From the NCBI RefSeq assembly GCF_003955755.1, contig NZ_CP034465.1, positions 1,302,001-1,366,000 of the forward strand: a stretch of 64,000 nt of DNA. The letters are read 5' to 3'. This document shows, piece after piece, positions 52,339 through 59,966 of this stretch. Numbering within the stretch: position 1 is the stretch's first letter; each line of letters begins with the position of its first letter. Origin of the DNA: Jeotgalibaca ciconiae. GTDB taxonomy: Bacteria; Bacillota; Bacilli; Lactobacillales; Aerococcaceae. Position numbers and translations under genes: made by a program. Below the pieces are notes generated by a model that ran no database searches, was not told where the DNA came from, and saw only the letters and a program-made list of their open reading frames with translations.

Positions 52339-53202
52339 CTAATTTCCCATTTCTTCTGCAGGAACCACAACAAAGTCAATATTACGAACGATATACTGCT
52401 TGGTAGGCGCACCAGGGTAAGAAGCATTCCCATCATATTCAAGGATTTCCGTGTATTCTCTTCCTTTATAAAATTCAACGTAACTGCCACCTGCTCCTCC
52501 AATGTTTGTCCAGTGTAAGACAATATGATTTCCTTCTAATTCTTCTAGGCTCCAAGCGCTTCGGTCATAATTTTCCCAAGCAATGTCTTTGCTTATTTCG
52601 TTACTCGTATTTTTGTATGTATTTTCGTAAAATTCAACAGCTTCATCCATCGATTCCCAAGTAAGGGGAGAATCATCTTTATCTATGCGTACATAATCCT
52701 CATTGCGGTAGGTTTTTGTTTTTCCAGGTTGATCAGGATAAGGAGTATTGTATTTAAAGAAGGTAATCTCCGTATTTTCTTCTCCTTTGACAAATTCAAT
52801 AGCGTTTCTTCCATCTCCTCTGCCAAGATTTGGTTTAAAAAGGACAATGGTATCTCCTTCATTCTGAACCAACTCCCACATATCCCGCTCATAAAACTCA
52901 CCATTTAATCCAATTCCCGCTAATTCCTCTCCCTTTTCGGCAATCAATGTATTCTCATAAAAATCAATCGCTTCATCCATGGAAGACCACGTTAGTTCCT
53001 CAGACGAAGATTCTTCCTCTATTGGTTCAGAAGAAACAGATTCCTCAACCGAAGAAGACGCGTTGCTTTGAGAAGACTGTCTGGAGCTAGCTTCTTCACT
53101 TACTGAAGAAGAGACAGAAGATTGGCCATCGTTTGGCTGAGAAGAGGCGCAGGCGGTTAATATAGTTGCGGACATTGTTAAAAATAATAATTGTTTTTCC
53201 AT
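52339..53202 (-). CDS. Serine-rich lipoprotein, paralogue 2 of 3
   Basis: 287 residues with the same plan as paralogue 1: signal with lipobox LTAC, Ser/Glu-rich linker to about residue 70, and two domain copies (about 71-178 and 184-285). The first domain is almost identical to that of paralogue 1 (YENTLIAEKGEELAGIxLNG), indicating recent duplication or gene conversion. Start preceded by AAGGAGAAGAAA. Confidence 0.8.
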   Translation of the reverse strand: MEKQLLFLTMSATILTACASSQPNDGQSSVSSSVSEEASSRQSSQSNASSSVEESVSSEPIEEESSSEELTWSSMDEAIDFYENTLIAEKGEELAGIGLNGEFYERDMWELVQNEGDTIVLFKPNLGRGDGRNAIEFVKGEENTEITFFKYNTPYPDQPGKTKTYRNEDYVRIDKDDSPLTWESMDEAVEFYENTYKNTSNEISKDIAWENYDRSAWSLEELEGNHIVLHWTNIGGAGGSYVEFYKGREYTEILEYDGNASYPGAPTKQYIVRNIDFVVVPAEEMGN

Positions 53203-53296
53203 TTTCTTCTCCTTTTATTAGCTTTAAAATTTCAGTATAAGACGTTTAGACGAAAAAAATCTCTATGTAATATAAAAGAAGATTATTAAAAAGATT

Positions 53297-54070
53297 TTAA
53301 ACTGCATAGGTATCTACAATTATCCCGTCCTCATATACATGATAAATTCCTACCGTTCCACTACCGCCTTGAGCTTGGATGGACTTGGAGACTAGTTTTA
53401 GCTGATAATAATTTTCATCTTCATAGTAAACAGAATACTCCACTACGATATCATCATTGATACCGTATCTTCCTGTCTCTTTCATGTACTCAAAAGCATT
53501 TTCAGGAGTGAAGGGGTCAATAACTCCGCTTGAATTTGAGTCTTTCTTCTCCTTGTCTATGAGAATGTGATCCTCATTGCGGAAGACTTTTGTTGTACCG
53601 GGCTGCTCAGGGTAGGGAGTATCATTTTTAAAAAAGGTAATCTCTGTATAATCTTTTCTCTTAATAAATTCAACAGCTTGTCCTCCTTCTCTACCAATAT
53701 TTGGTTTGAAAAGAACCATCGTGTCTCCTTCATTCTCAATCAATTCCCACCCATCCCGGTCATAAAACTTACTTTCCAAGTCGATACGTGCTTGTTCTTC
53801 TCCCAAATCAGCTCTCAGTGTATTTTCATAAAAATCAATAGCCTCGTCCATGGAAGACCAAGTCTGTTCTCTAGAGGAAGATTCTTCTATTGGTTCAGAA
53901 GAAACAGATTCCTCAACCGAAGAAGCCTCGCTGCTTTGAGAAGACTGACTGGAGCTAGACTCTTCAACTACTGAAGAAGAGACAGAAGATTGGTCATCGT
54001 TTGGCTGAGAAGAGGCGCAGGCGGTTAATATAGTTGCGGACATTGTTAAAAACAATAATTGTTTTTTCAT
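53297..54070 (-). CDS. Serine-rich lipoprotein, paralogue 3 of 3
   Basis: 257 residues. Signal, linker and first domain as in the other two (first 30 residues nearly identical to paralogue 2). The second domain is replaced by an unrelated C-terminal part (about 178-257: PFTPENAFEYMKETGRYGIN, then a beta-rich end), so the family mixes C-terminal modules. Start preceded by AAGGAGAAGAAA. Confidence 0.8.
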   Translation of the reverse strand: MKKQLLFLTMSATILTACASSQPNDDQSSVSSSVVEESSSSQSSQSSEASSVEESVSSEPIEESSSREQTWSSMDEAIDFYENTLRADLGEEQARIDLESKFYDRDGWELIENEGDTMVLFKPNIGREGGQAVEFIKRKDYTEITFFKNDTPYPEQPGTTKVFRNEDHILIDKEKKDSNSSGVIDPFTPENAFEYMKETGRYGINDDIVVEYSVYYEDENYYQLKLVSKSIQAQGGSGTVGIYHVYEDGIIVDTYAV

Positions 54071-54234
54071 TTTCTTCTCCTTTTATAATTGCTGACTGAA
54101 TGAAATACCACTTATATTGATTCAATTATATCATAGTCGCTTTTGTTCACAAATTTTTACACTTCATAAGAAAATATGAGCGGAAGATACAAGCAGAAGT
54201 GCTAGAAAAATCCAAAGCTTATATAAATGAAAGA

Positions 54235-54260
54235 GGGGGCCGGGAAGAAACTCCAGCCCC
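54235..54260. repeat. GC-rich hairpin
   Basis: GGGGGCCGG / CCAGCCCC around a 9-base loop, in a region otherwise AT-rich. Possibly part of the same structured element as the next hairpin. Confidence 0.6.
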
Positions 54261-54296
54261 TTGACTATACCCGAAAATTGTAGCGTAAACGTGCTC

Positions 54297-54396
54297 AAAA
54301 AGGCAGCCCCGACGTCCACTTCACGAATAATGCTCTGATGGTTTACAACCATCCTGCGCTTATTCGCTCCAGTGATTCGGGGCTAAACGCCTTTTT
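54297..54396. ncRNA. Long multi-stem hairpin, terminator or structured RNA
   Basis: About 100 bases that pair end to end: AAAAAGGC with GCCTTTTT, GCCCCGA with TCGGGGC, ACT with AGT, CGAATAA with TTATTCG, GC with GC, and GATGGTT with AACCATC around a TAC loop. Small asymmetric bulges separate the six stems. On the - strand it sits just after the Nudix gene and ends in T-runs, so it can terminate that gene. The elaborate structure suggests a repeat element or RNA. Strand and function are undetermined. Confidence 0.55.
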
Positions 54397-54425
54397 TCCC
54401 ACTCTCCTCTAAAAAAGTTATATTT

Positions 54426-54911
54426 TCAGCATTTTACTTTCCAATGTAAATAATTACTTGCCTCTAAAAGTTTACTACTTTGGGTTATTTCTTCTAAAAC
54501 TTTTAATATGATTGGAGAAGAATTTTCTTCATTCAACTCACTAATTTTTACCCAAATTGCCCCATCGGAATCGTTTTTTCCGTCGGCAACGATAGCTGGA
54601 ATTTCTTTTTTCTTACCATCTGAGAACTCAATCGAATAAAGCACAAAAATATGGTGAACAGTGTCAGGACGTCCTGTTTCTTTTACAAAGGAATCATAGA
54701 TTCGGTTATTTTGATAAGAGCTTATTTTACAGCCTGTTTCCTCTAAAACTTCTCTAAAAAGTGTTTCGGTTAAACTTTCCCCATTTTCTTGACTACCACC
54801 GGGTAAGTCAAAACGATTTTTGTAAGGACCTGCATTTTTTCTAATACATAATAATTTTTCATTCTTAAGCGCAACACCGTACACCCCAAAATGTGTTGAA
54901 TATTTCGTCAT
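54426..54911 (-). CDS. Nudix hydrolase
   Basis: 161 residues. The Nudix box is complete (GGSQENGESLTETLFREVLEETG, residues of about 38-60; given here as GGSQENG..REVLEETG), with the metal-binding REVxEExG core, so it should cleave a nucleoside-diphosphate-linked substrate. The substrate cannot be predicted. ATG preceded by AGGAGG. Confidence 0.88.
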   Translation of the reverse strand: MTKYSTHFGVYGVALKNEKLLCIRKNAGPYKNRFDLPGGSQENGESLTETLFREVLEETGCKISSYQNNRIYDSFVKETGRPDTVHHIFVLYSIEFSDGKKKEIPAIVADGKNDSDGAIWVKISELNEENSSPIILKVLEEITQSSKLLEASNYLHWKVKC

Positions 54912-54996
54912 TTTTTTCCTCCTCGAATCAATTCGTATCGAAGTTTTGTTATGATATAATTATTATAAGGTAAAGAAGTTGGTAGGAGGGATTGTT

Positions 54997-56118
54997 TTGA
55001 AAAAAAATCGTTTATTAGTGGTGGGGTTACTTGCGCTATTTGTGACAGGATGTACGAATACCGATCAGGATGCAGACTCGTCCTCCGAGGTAATGAGTTC
55101 AGAGGTTAATTCTGAAAGTAGTTCGGAAGAAAGTTCATCAATGCCAGAATCTGAGGAATCTAGTTCAGAAGAAGAAACAGCATCAATCGGAGATTATTTC
55201 CCGTTTATGGAGAGTATTTATTCCTCTTATTTAGGTGATGGCATCGAGTATTCGTCTTATGAATTGTATCCACAATATATCGAAGAGAATCGGATCCAAT
55301 ATGTAGAAAAAAATAGTGGTACGAACATCGTGACTGTTTTGGAATATACGGATGGCCAATTAGTAGAGAAATTTGTACGACCTGAAACCTATTTCCGCGA
55401 AAATATGTTAGATAAAACGAGCGAAAATGCGGGAAATATTTTATTGCAAGAACCGCTAGAAGTGGGCAATAACTGGGAAAATCCATCTGGCGGGACAGTC
55501 GAAATTACAGCTGTTGATGTAGATGTTGAGACGCCGCTTGGTGTATTTCCATCAATCGAAGTTACCACTACTGAAGAAAATTCCATCAATATTCGCTACT
55601 ATTCAATCGGCGTTGGCTTAGTAAAAGAAGTTGCGACTGATACAGAAGGTAGTTATGAAGTGACCTCTACTTTAGAAGAACAGACGGAAGAAACACCGGA
55701 AGCAGCTACAATCAAAGTATTCTTCCCAGATGCAAATGCGATGGGCATTGAGACAGCAGATGTTAGCGTAGCATTCTTTACGAATGACGTGACTCGCGAA
55801 ACAATGACAGAATTATTGAGACAAGTTCCTGATGTCGAATATGGACGTTTGATTCCGGAAGATGCATCGATTAACAGTATGTACTTAAATGAAGACGGCA
55901 GAGTCTATGTAGATTTCTCACAAGAATTGGTGGCAAACATGAATGCTGGTAGTTCAGGTGAATCACTACTCCTACAAGGAATTGTCAATACAATCGGAAC
56001 TTACTATGGCGTAGAAGAAGTGGTCTTAACGATTGAAGGAGCACCATATGAATCGGGCCACTACTCCATGCAAGAAGACGAATCCTTCAAGGTAGATATG
56101 GAAGGCGTAGCAGAATAG
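54997..56118 (+). CDS. GerMN-domain lipoprotein
   Basis: 373 residues from TTG 54997 (GGAGGG upstream). Lipobox VTGC near 16-19, a Ser/Glu-rich linker to about residue 62, a middle domain, and a C-terminal GerMN domain (about 240-360; IKVFFPDANAMGIETADVSV, then YVDFSQELVANMNAGSSGES and IVNTIGTYYGVEEVVLTIEG). GerMN domains occur in surface proteins acting in envelope assembly or sporulation. A divergent TATAAT-type promoter lies about 30-40 bp upstream. It ends in a hairpin terminator. Confidence 0.82.
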   Translation: MKKNRLLVVGLLALFVTGCTNTDQDADSSSEVMSSEVNSESSSEESSSMPESEESSSEEETASIGDYFPFMESIYSSYLGDGIEYSSYELYPQYIEENRIQYVEKNSGTNIVTVLEYTDGQLVEKFVRPETYFRENMLDKTSENAGNILLQEPLEVGNNWENPSGGTVEITAVDVDVETPLGVFPSIEVTTTEENSINIRYYSIGVGLVKEVATDTEGSYEVTSTLEEQTEETPEAATIKVFFPDANAMGIETADVSVAFFTNDVTRETMTELLRQVPDVEYGRLIPEDASINSMYLNEDGRVYVDFSQELVANMNAGSSGESLLLQGIVNTIGTYYGVEEVVLTIEGAPYESGHYSMQEDESFKVDMEGVAE

Positions 56119-56136
56119 GATAAATAAATGCGAAAA

Positions 56137-56166
56137 GGCGGACTGTAATGGTCCGTCTTTTTTTGA
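56137..56166 (+). terminator. Terminator after GerMN lipoprotein gene
   Basis: GGCGGAC / GTCCGTC stem with a 7-base loop, followed by seven T. Confidence 0.85.
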
Positions 56167-56335
56167 TTAATCCAAGGAGGACTTGTCCGTTTTCCTAAAG
56201 AGTAATGCGCTATTATTGCCTAGGTGATTTTTAATAAAAAACTGATTTGAACGTTCGTCAGAAAAATAAGTTGCAATTTTTTTCTGTTTGGGTAAATAAT
56301 AGAGCAACGAATGAGGGTTAGGAAGAAGGATGAAC

Positions 56336-57013
56336 ATGCGGATTTTATTAGCAGAAGATGAAAAAGAGCTGGCGCGGGCTGTTCAAGTCATTCTGGAGAA
56401 GCAAGACTATTTGGTAGATGTCGTTCATGACGGGCAAGATGCCTATGATTATGCAAATTTAACTGAATATGACGGTATGATTTTTGATATTATGATGCCA
56501 AAAATTTCTGGCGTGGAAGTAGTGAAGAAACTTCGGGAAGAAGGATCTCAATCACCAATTTTATTATTAACTGCAAAATCGGCTGTCGAAGACCGGATTG
56601 ATGGATTAGACAGCGGAGCAGATGATTATTTAACTAAGCCATTTTCTATGGGAGAACTCCTTGCGCGCGTACGCGCGATGACCCGACGTAAATCGATTTT
56701 TGTCGCGGACATTCTTTCCTTTGGTGATTTGAAATTAGACCGTGAAACCAGAACATTGTCCTGTAAAGACAAGGAAGTAAAGTTGGCGAATAAAGAATTC
56801 CAAATTATGGAACTATTGATTGAGAATCCGCACCGCCTCTTTTCGGCGGACCAGTTATTAGAAAAAATTTGGGGATTCGAATCGGATGTGGAAATGAACA
56901 GTATTTGGGTTCACATTAGTAACATGCGTAAAAAATTAGCGCTACTGCAGTCATCGGTTCGCATCGTTGCAACTCGTGGAGCAGGATATTCTCTGGAGGA
57001 AGGCAATGATTGA
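56336..57013 (+). CDS. OmpR-family response regulator
   Basis: 225 residues from the second ATG (56336), since GGAAGAAGG lies 6 bp before it and touches the first ATG (56330). Receiver domain with D51 as phospho-acceptor (IFDIMMPKISG), the acidic pair AEDE and K in LTKPF, then a winged-helix DNA-binding domain (about 128-224). It overlaps the kinase gene, so the pair is co-translated. Likely control of the VTC operon downstream is inference from proximity. Confidence 0.92.
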   Translation: MRILLAEDEKELARAVQVILEKQDYLVDVVHDGQDAYDYANLTEYDGMIFDIMMPKISGVEVVKKLREEGSQSPILLLTAKSAVEDRIDGLDSGADDYLTKPFSMGELLARVRAMTRRKSIFVADILSFGDLKLDRETRTLSCKDKEVKLANKEFQIMELLIENPHRLFSADQLLEKIWGFESDVEMNSIWVHISNMRKKLALLQSSVRIVATRGAGYSLEEGND

Positions 57014-58232
57014 GAAGCTGCGATATAAATTTATTATTATCACAATGGGCTCTGTGTTTTTTGTGATGGCAGGAATTTTGCTGGCGTTGAATGGCTTCAA
57101 CTATATCCATGCTCGTAATCGAGCGGATGAAGTATTAGAAGTTTTAGCAGAAAATGACGGTAGCTTCCCCCAATTGGAAGGACCCAGAAACAACTTTGGT
57201 CCAGGCAATGCAATTAATTCAGAGACACCATTCGAGACTCGTTTTTTTAAGGTGATCGCAAATGAAGAAGGAGAAATTCTTCAGATTGATACAAGCAGGG
57301 TTCGTTCCGTTGACTCCGAGCTAGCCCAATCTTATGGAGAAGCAGTACTTACAGGGGATAAAGAAAAAGGTTACCTGGATGATTTCCGCTATTGGAAGGT
57401 CATGCAAGAAGAGGGAACACAATTGCTTTTGTTTGTAGATAATTACCGAGAACTGGAAACTTTCCGATCTTTTTTGAGGAATTCTATTTTTATTGGCATA
57501 GCCAGTTTGATCATGATTTTGTTGTTGGTTGTTTTCTTTTCTAAAAAAATCGTTGCGCCTGTTCAAGAAAATCTGGATAAACAGAAGCGATTCATTACAG
57601 ATGCAGGGCATGAAATCAAGACGCCACTATCGATTATTTCAGCGAATAATGATGTACAAGAATTGATAGACGGACAAAGTGAATGGACCCAAAGTACCCG
57701 AAATCAAATCGTGCGCCTTAATCGTCTAGTAGAAGAGATGTTGAGCCTTGCTCGTATGGAGGAAGGATCGTTTATACAAAAGATGGAAAGCATCGAGCTG
57801 AGTAAAGTTGTACGAGAAGAGATCACTCCTTTTCAACTGCTTTGTGAGCAAGAGGGGATTTCATTTTCTACATCGATTGAAGAATCTATTGTCATTCAAG
57901 GAGAGAAGGAATCTCTGCGAAAAGTTTGTTCGATTCTGTTGGACAATGCACAGAAGTATGTAACTGAAAAAGGAATGATTCAAGTAGAATTGAAAAAAGA
58001 AAAGAAAAAGGTAGTTCTATCTGTTTCGAATTCTGTTGATTCACTGCCAGAGAAACTAGATCGATTATTTGACCGTTTTTACCGAGAAAGCGAGTCACGC
58101 AATCAACGTGTGGGCGGTTATGGAATTGGTCTATCTCTTGCACAAGCAATTGTTGGACAACACGGGGGATCCATTGAAGCATCTTCCCCATCTTCAAATC
58201 AGATTCAGTTTGACGTACGATTTCCTTTATAA
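57006..58232 (+). CDS. Sensor histidine kinase
   Basis: 408 residues from ATG 57006 (GGAGGAAGG upstream). TM1 near 9-32, an extracellular loop of about 125 residues, TM2 near 158-180, a dimerization domain with the phosphorylated H202 (DAGHEIKTPL), and an ATPase domain with N-box (LDNAQKYV) and G-box (GGYGIGLSLAQ). Partner of the preceding regulator. The signal is unknown. Confidence 0.92.
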   Translation: MIEKLRYKFIIITMGSVFFVMAGILLALNGFNYIHARNRADEVLEVLAENDGSFPQLEGPRNNFGPGNAINSETPFETRFFKVIANEEGEILQIDTSRVRSVDSELAQSYGEAVLTGDKEKGYLDDFRYWKVMQEEGTQLLLFVDNYRELETFRSFLRNSIFIGIASLIMILLLVVFFSKKIVAPVQENLDKQKRFITDAGHEIKTPLSIISANNDVQELIDGQSEWTQSTRNQIVRLNRLVEEMLSLARMEEGSFIQKMESIELSKVVREEITPFQLLCEQEGISFSTSIEESIVIQGEKESLRKVCSILLDNAQKYVTEKGMIQVELKKEKKKVVLSVSNSVDSLPEKLDRLFDRFYRESESRNQRVGGYGIGLSLAQAIVGQHGGSIEASSPSSNQIQFDVRFPL

Positions 58233-58235
58233 AAT

Positions 58236-58276
58236 CCATAAGGCAGTTTAGTTCAGCTGCTTTGTGGGTTTTTTTG
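58236..58276 (+). terminator. Terminator after sensor kinase gene
   Basis: CCATAAGGCAG / CTGCTTTGTGG (two G-T pairs), then T-run. Confidence 0.75.
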
Positions 58277-58527
58277 TTTGCAGAAAAAAAGTGGGAATTC
58301 CTGATTTCATCTAGTGAGCGAGTCATTTTGATTGGACTAGATGAAAATAATCATTGATCTCATCCAGTGACAGTTTTGAGAAGACACCACTGGAAGAGAT
58401 TCGACTTGAATTTCATTCAGTGGACTTAAAAAATCGGTTCACTAGATGAAATTATACGTACGATCAAAAAAACATTGAAACTTAAGGTTGATTTTAGGTT
58501 GTGGAAGTATAGTAAAGCTACTCAAAG
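58277..58527. other. Intergenic region carrying repeat array 3
   Basis: About 250 bp. Most of it is repeat array 3; the last 70 bp lead into the VTC operon and contain a weak TATAGT -10 element near 58508. No gene. Confidence 0.55.
58305..58454. repeat. Dispersed short-repeat array 3 (6 units)
   Basis: Units at 58305 (F), 58334 (R), 58358 (F), 58387 (R), 58411 (F) and 58438 (R), e.g. TTTCATCTAGTGAG and TTCACTAGATGAAATTA. Same alternation and spacing (24-29 bp) as arrays 1 and 2 nearly 20 kb away, with variants (CATCCAGTGA, CATTCAGTGG). Confidence 0.85.
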
Positions 58528-58545
58528 ATGAAGGGAATGAAAGAA

Positions 58546-59286
58546 ATGGGGAATTATCAAAAAATCTTTGAAAGAAAAGAAGTCAAATACTTGCTTAGCT
58601 ATAAACAGTGGGAAAGTCTATTAAAACAGATGGAACCATTCATGAAGCTCGATGAATATGGAAAACATTTAATCTCAAATATCTACTATGATACGAATAC
58701 TTGGTACTTGGCTCGGCATTCCATGTCGAAACCAACCTACAAAGAAAAAGTTCGGGTGCGCAGTTACGGTGTGCCGCAAATGAATGAAGCTGTCTTTCTT
58801 GAATTGAAGAAAAAATACAAAGGGATTGTCTATAAAAGGCGGACGAGTATGCCACTAAATCGAACAGAACGGTTTTTAAGTCATGAGAAGATCAGTCTTC
58901 TAACAGAGTCAAATCAAATCCTGAAAGAATTTCAATATGTGATGGCTTGCTATCCAGATTTGAAGCCAGCCATGTATATTTCTTACGAACGTCTAGCCTA
59001 TCTTGGAAAAGAAGATCCAAATGTACGAATGACATTCGATCAAAATATTCTTTACAGGACTTATGACTTATCGCTTGCACAAGGCTCTTATGGGAAAGAA
59101 ATTTTGCCGGAAGAGAAGTTATTGATGGAAATAAAGATTAGCGGCGGCATGCCGCTTTGGCTGGTAAATGCGTTGACAGATTTAGCTATTTATCCAGCGA
59201 AATTTTCTAAATTTTCGACAGGATATGAGGATTATCTACAGACACAAGCAAAAGAAAAAACAGAAAAAGAGGTATATAGTGCATGA
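58546..59286 (+). CDS. VTC-domain protein
   Basis: About 246 residues with a VTC (polyphosphate polymerase-type) domain: FERKEVKYLL near the start, basic strand segments EKVRVRSYG and FLELKKKYKGIVYKRR, then YERLAY, LMEIKISGGMPLW and KFSKFSTGYEDY. These Lys/Arg/Glu residues line the triphosphate tunnel in the family. Three in-frame ATGs (58528, 58537, 58546) exist; the last has AAGGGA at good distance. Overlaps the next gene by 4 bp. Whether it makes polyphosphate is not known for bacterial members. Confidence 0.85.
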   Translation: MGNYQKIFERKEVKYLLSYKQWESLLKQMEPFMKLDEYGKHLISNIYYDTNTWYLARHSMSKPTYKEKVRVRSYGVPQMNEAVFLELKKKYKGIVYKRRTSMPLNRTERFLSHEKISLLTESNQILKEFQYVMACYPDLKPAMYISYERLAYLGKEDPNVRMTFDQNILYRTYDLSLAQGSYGKEILPEEKLLMEIKISGGMPLWLVNALTDLAIYPAKFSKFSTGYEDYLQTQAKEKTEKEVYSA

Positions 59287-59966
59287 ATGGATTATTTAAC
59301 AGCTTATTAGTAGAGAGTACAGCCGCTTTTTCGTTGATAGATTTTTTAATGTGCACAGTCGCAAGTTTATTTTTGGGATGGATGATTGCATGGAGTTACA
59401 TGAAAACAAATCAATATAACAAAGGCTTTGTCATTACCTTGTTTGTTTTACCTTCCATCGTGCAGATGGTCATCTTGTTAGTCAGCGGTAGCGTCGGCAC
59501 TGGGGTAGCAGCTTTAGGAGCATTCAGTTTGGTGCGCTTCCGTTCGATTCCGGGAACTGCCAAAGAGATTAGCAGCATTTTCTTGGCAATGGCGGTGGGG
59601 CTTGCGACAGGTACCGGCTATGTGGGAATCGCCATTTTATTTACAGTCATGGTCTGTGCGACGATGCTGGTGCTAAACGGGTCATCCTTTGCGGAAAAAG
59701 GCGCAGGCGAGCGCTTCTTACGCATTACTATTCCAGAAAATTTGGATTATACGAATGTATTTGATGAGGTATTCGAAGAATATTTAACGAAAAATGAGTT
59801 AATAAGCGTAAGAACAACGAATATGGGTAGTTTATTTCGTGTTGAATATCAGGTTGAAATGAAGGATGCAAAAAACGAAAAACAATTGATTGATGCTTTG
59901 CGTACGCGAAATGGGAATTTGGAAATTAGCTGCAGCCGGTCACTAGAAGGGAAAGAAGTTTTATGA
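59283..59966 (+). CDS. DUF4956 membrane protein
   Basis: 227 residues with four membrane segments in the first 130 (about 17-37, 48-69, 73-93, 100-127) and a soluble C-terminal domain. The conserved FSLVRFRSIPGTAKEISSIF (about 80-99) is typical of DUF4956, which is regularly found with VTC-domain genes. Overlaps both neighbours by 4 bp, showing tight coupling. Confidence 0.85.
   Translation: MNGLFNSLLVESTAAFSLIDFLMCTVASLFLGWMIAWSYMKTNQYNKGFVITLFVLPSIVQMVILLVSGSVGTGVAALGAFSLVRFRSIPGTAKEISSIFLAMAVGLATGTGYVGIAILFTVMVCATMLVLNGSSFAEKGAGERFLRITIPENLDYTNVFDEVFEEYLTKNELISVRTTNMGSLFRVEYQVEMKDAKNEKQLIDALRTRNGNLEISCSRSLEGKEVL

Larger units (their letters stand above)
54071..54425. other. Intergenic region with two large hairpins
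   Basis: About 350 bp between the start of paralogue 3 and the end of the Nudix gene, both on the - strand. The left half should hold the promoter of the lipoprotein genes; the right half holds the two structured elements listed next. A 62-codon frame on the - strand here lies inside the hairpins and is not credible. Confidence 0.6.

Noticed and set aside
54164-54352. 62-codon frame on the - strand
   Set aside because: It lies inside the long hairpin element; its sequence is explained by the inverted repeats.
56248-56262. LexA-like GAACGTTCG upstream of the two-component system
   Set aside because: The half-sites are directly joined without the 4-base spacer needed for a LexA box.
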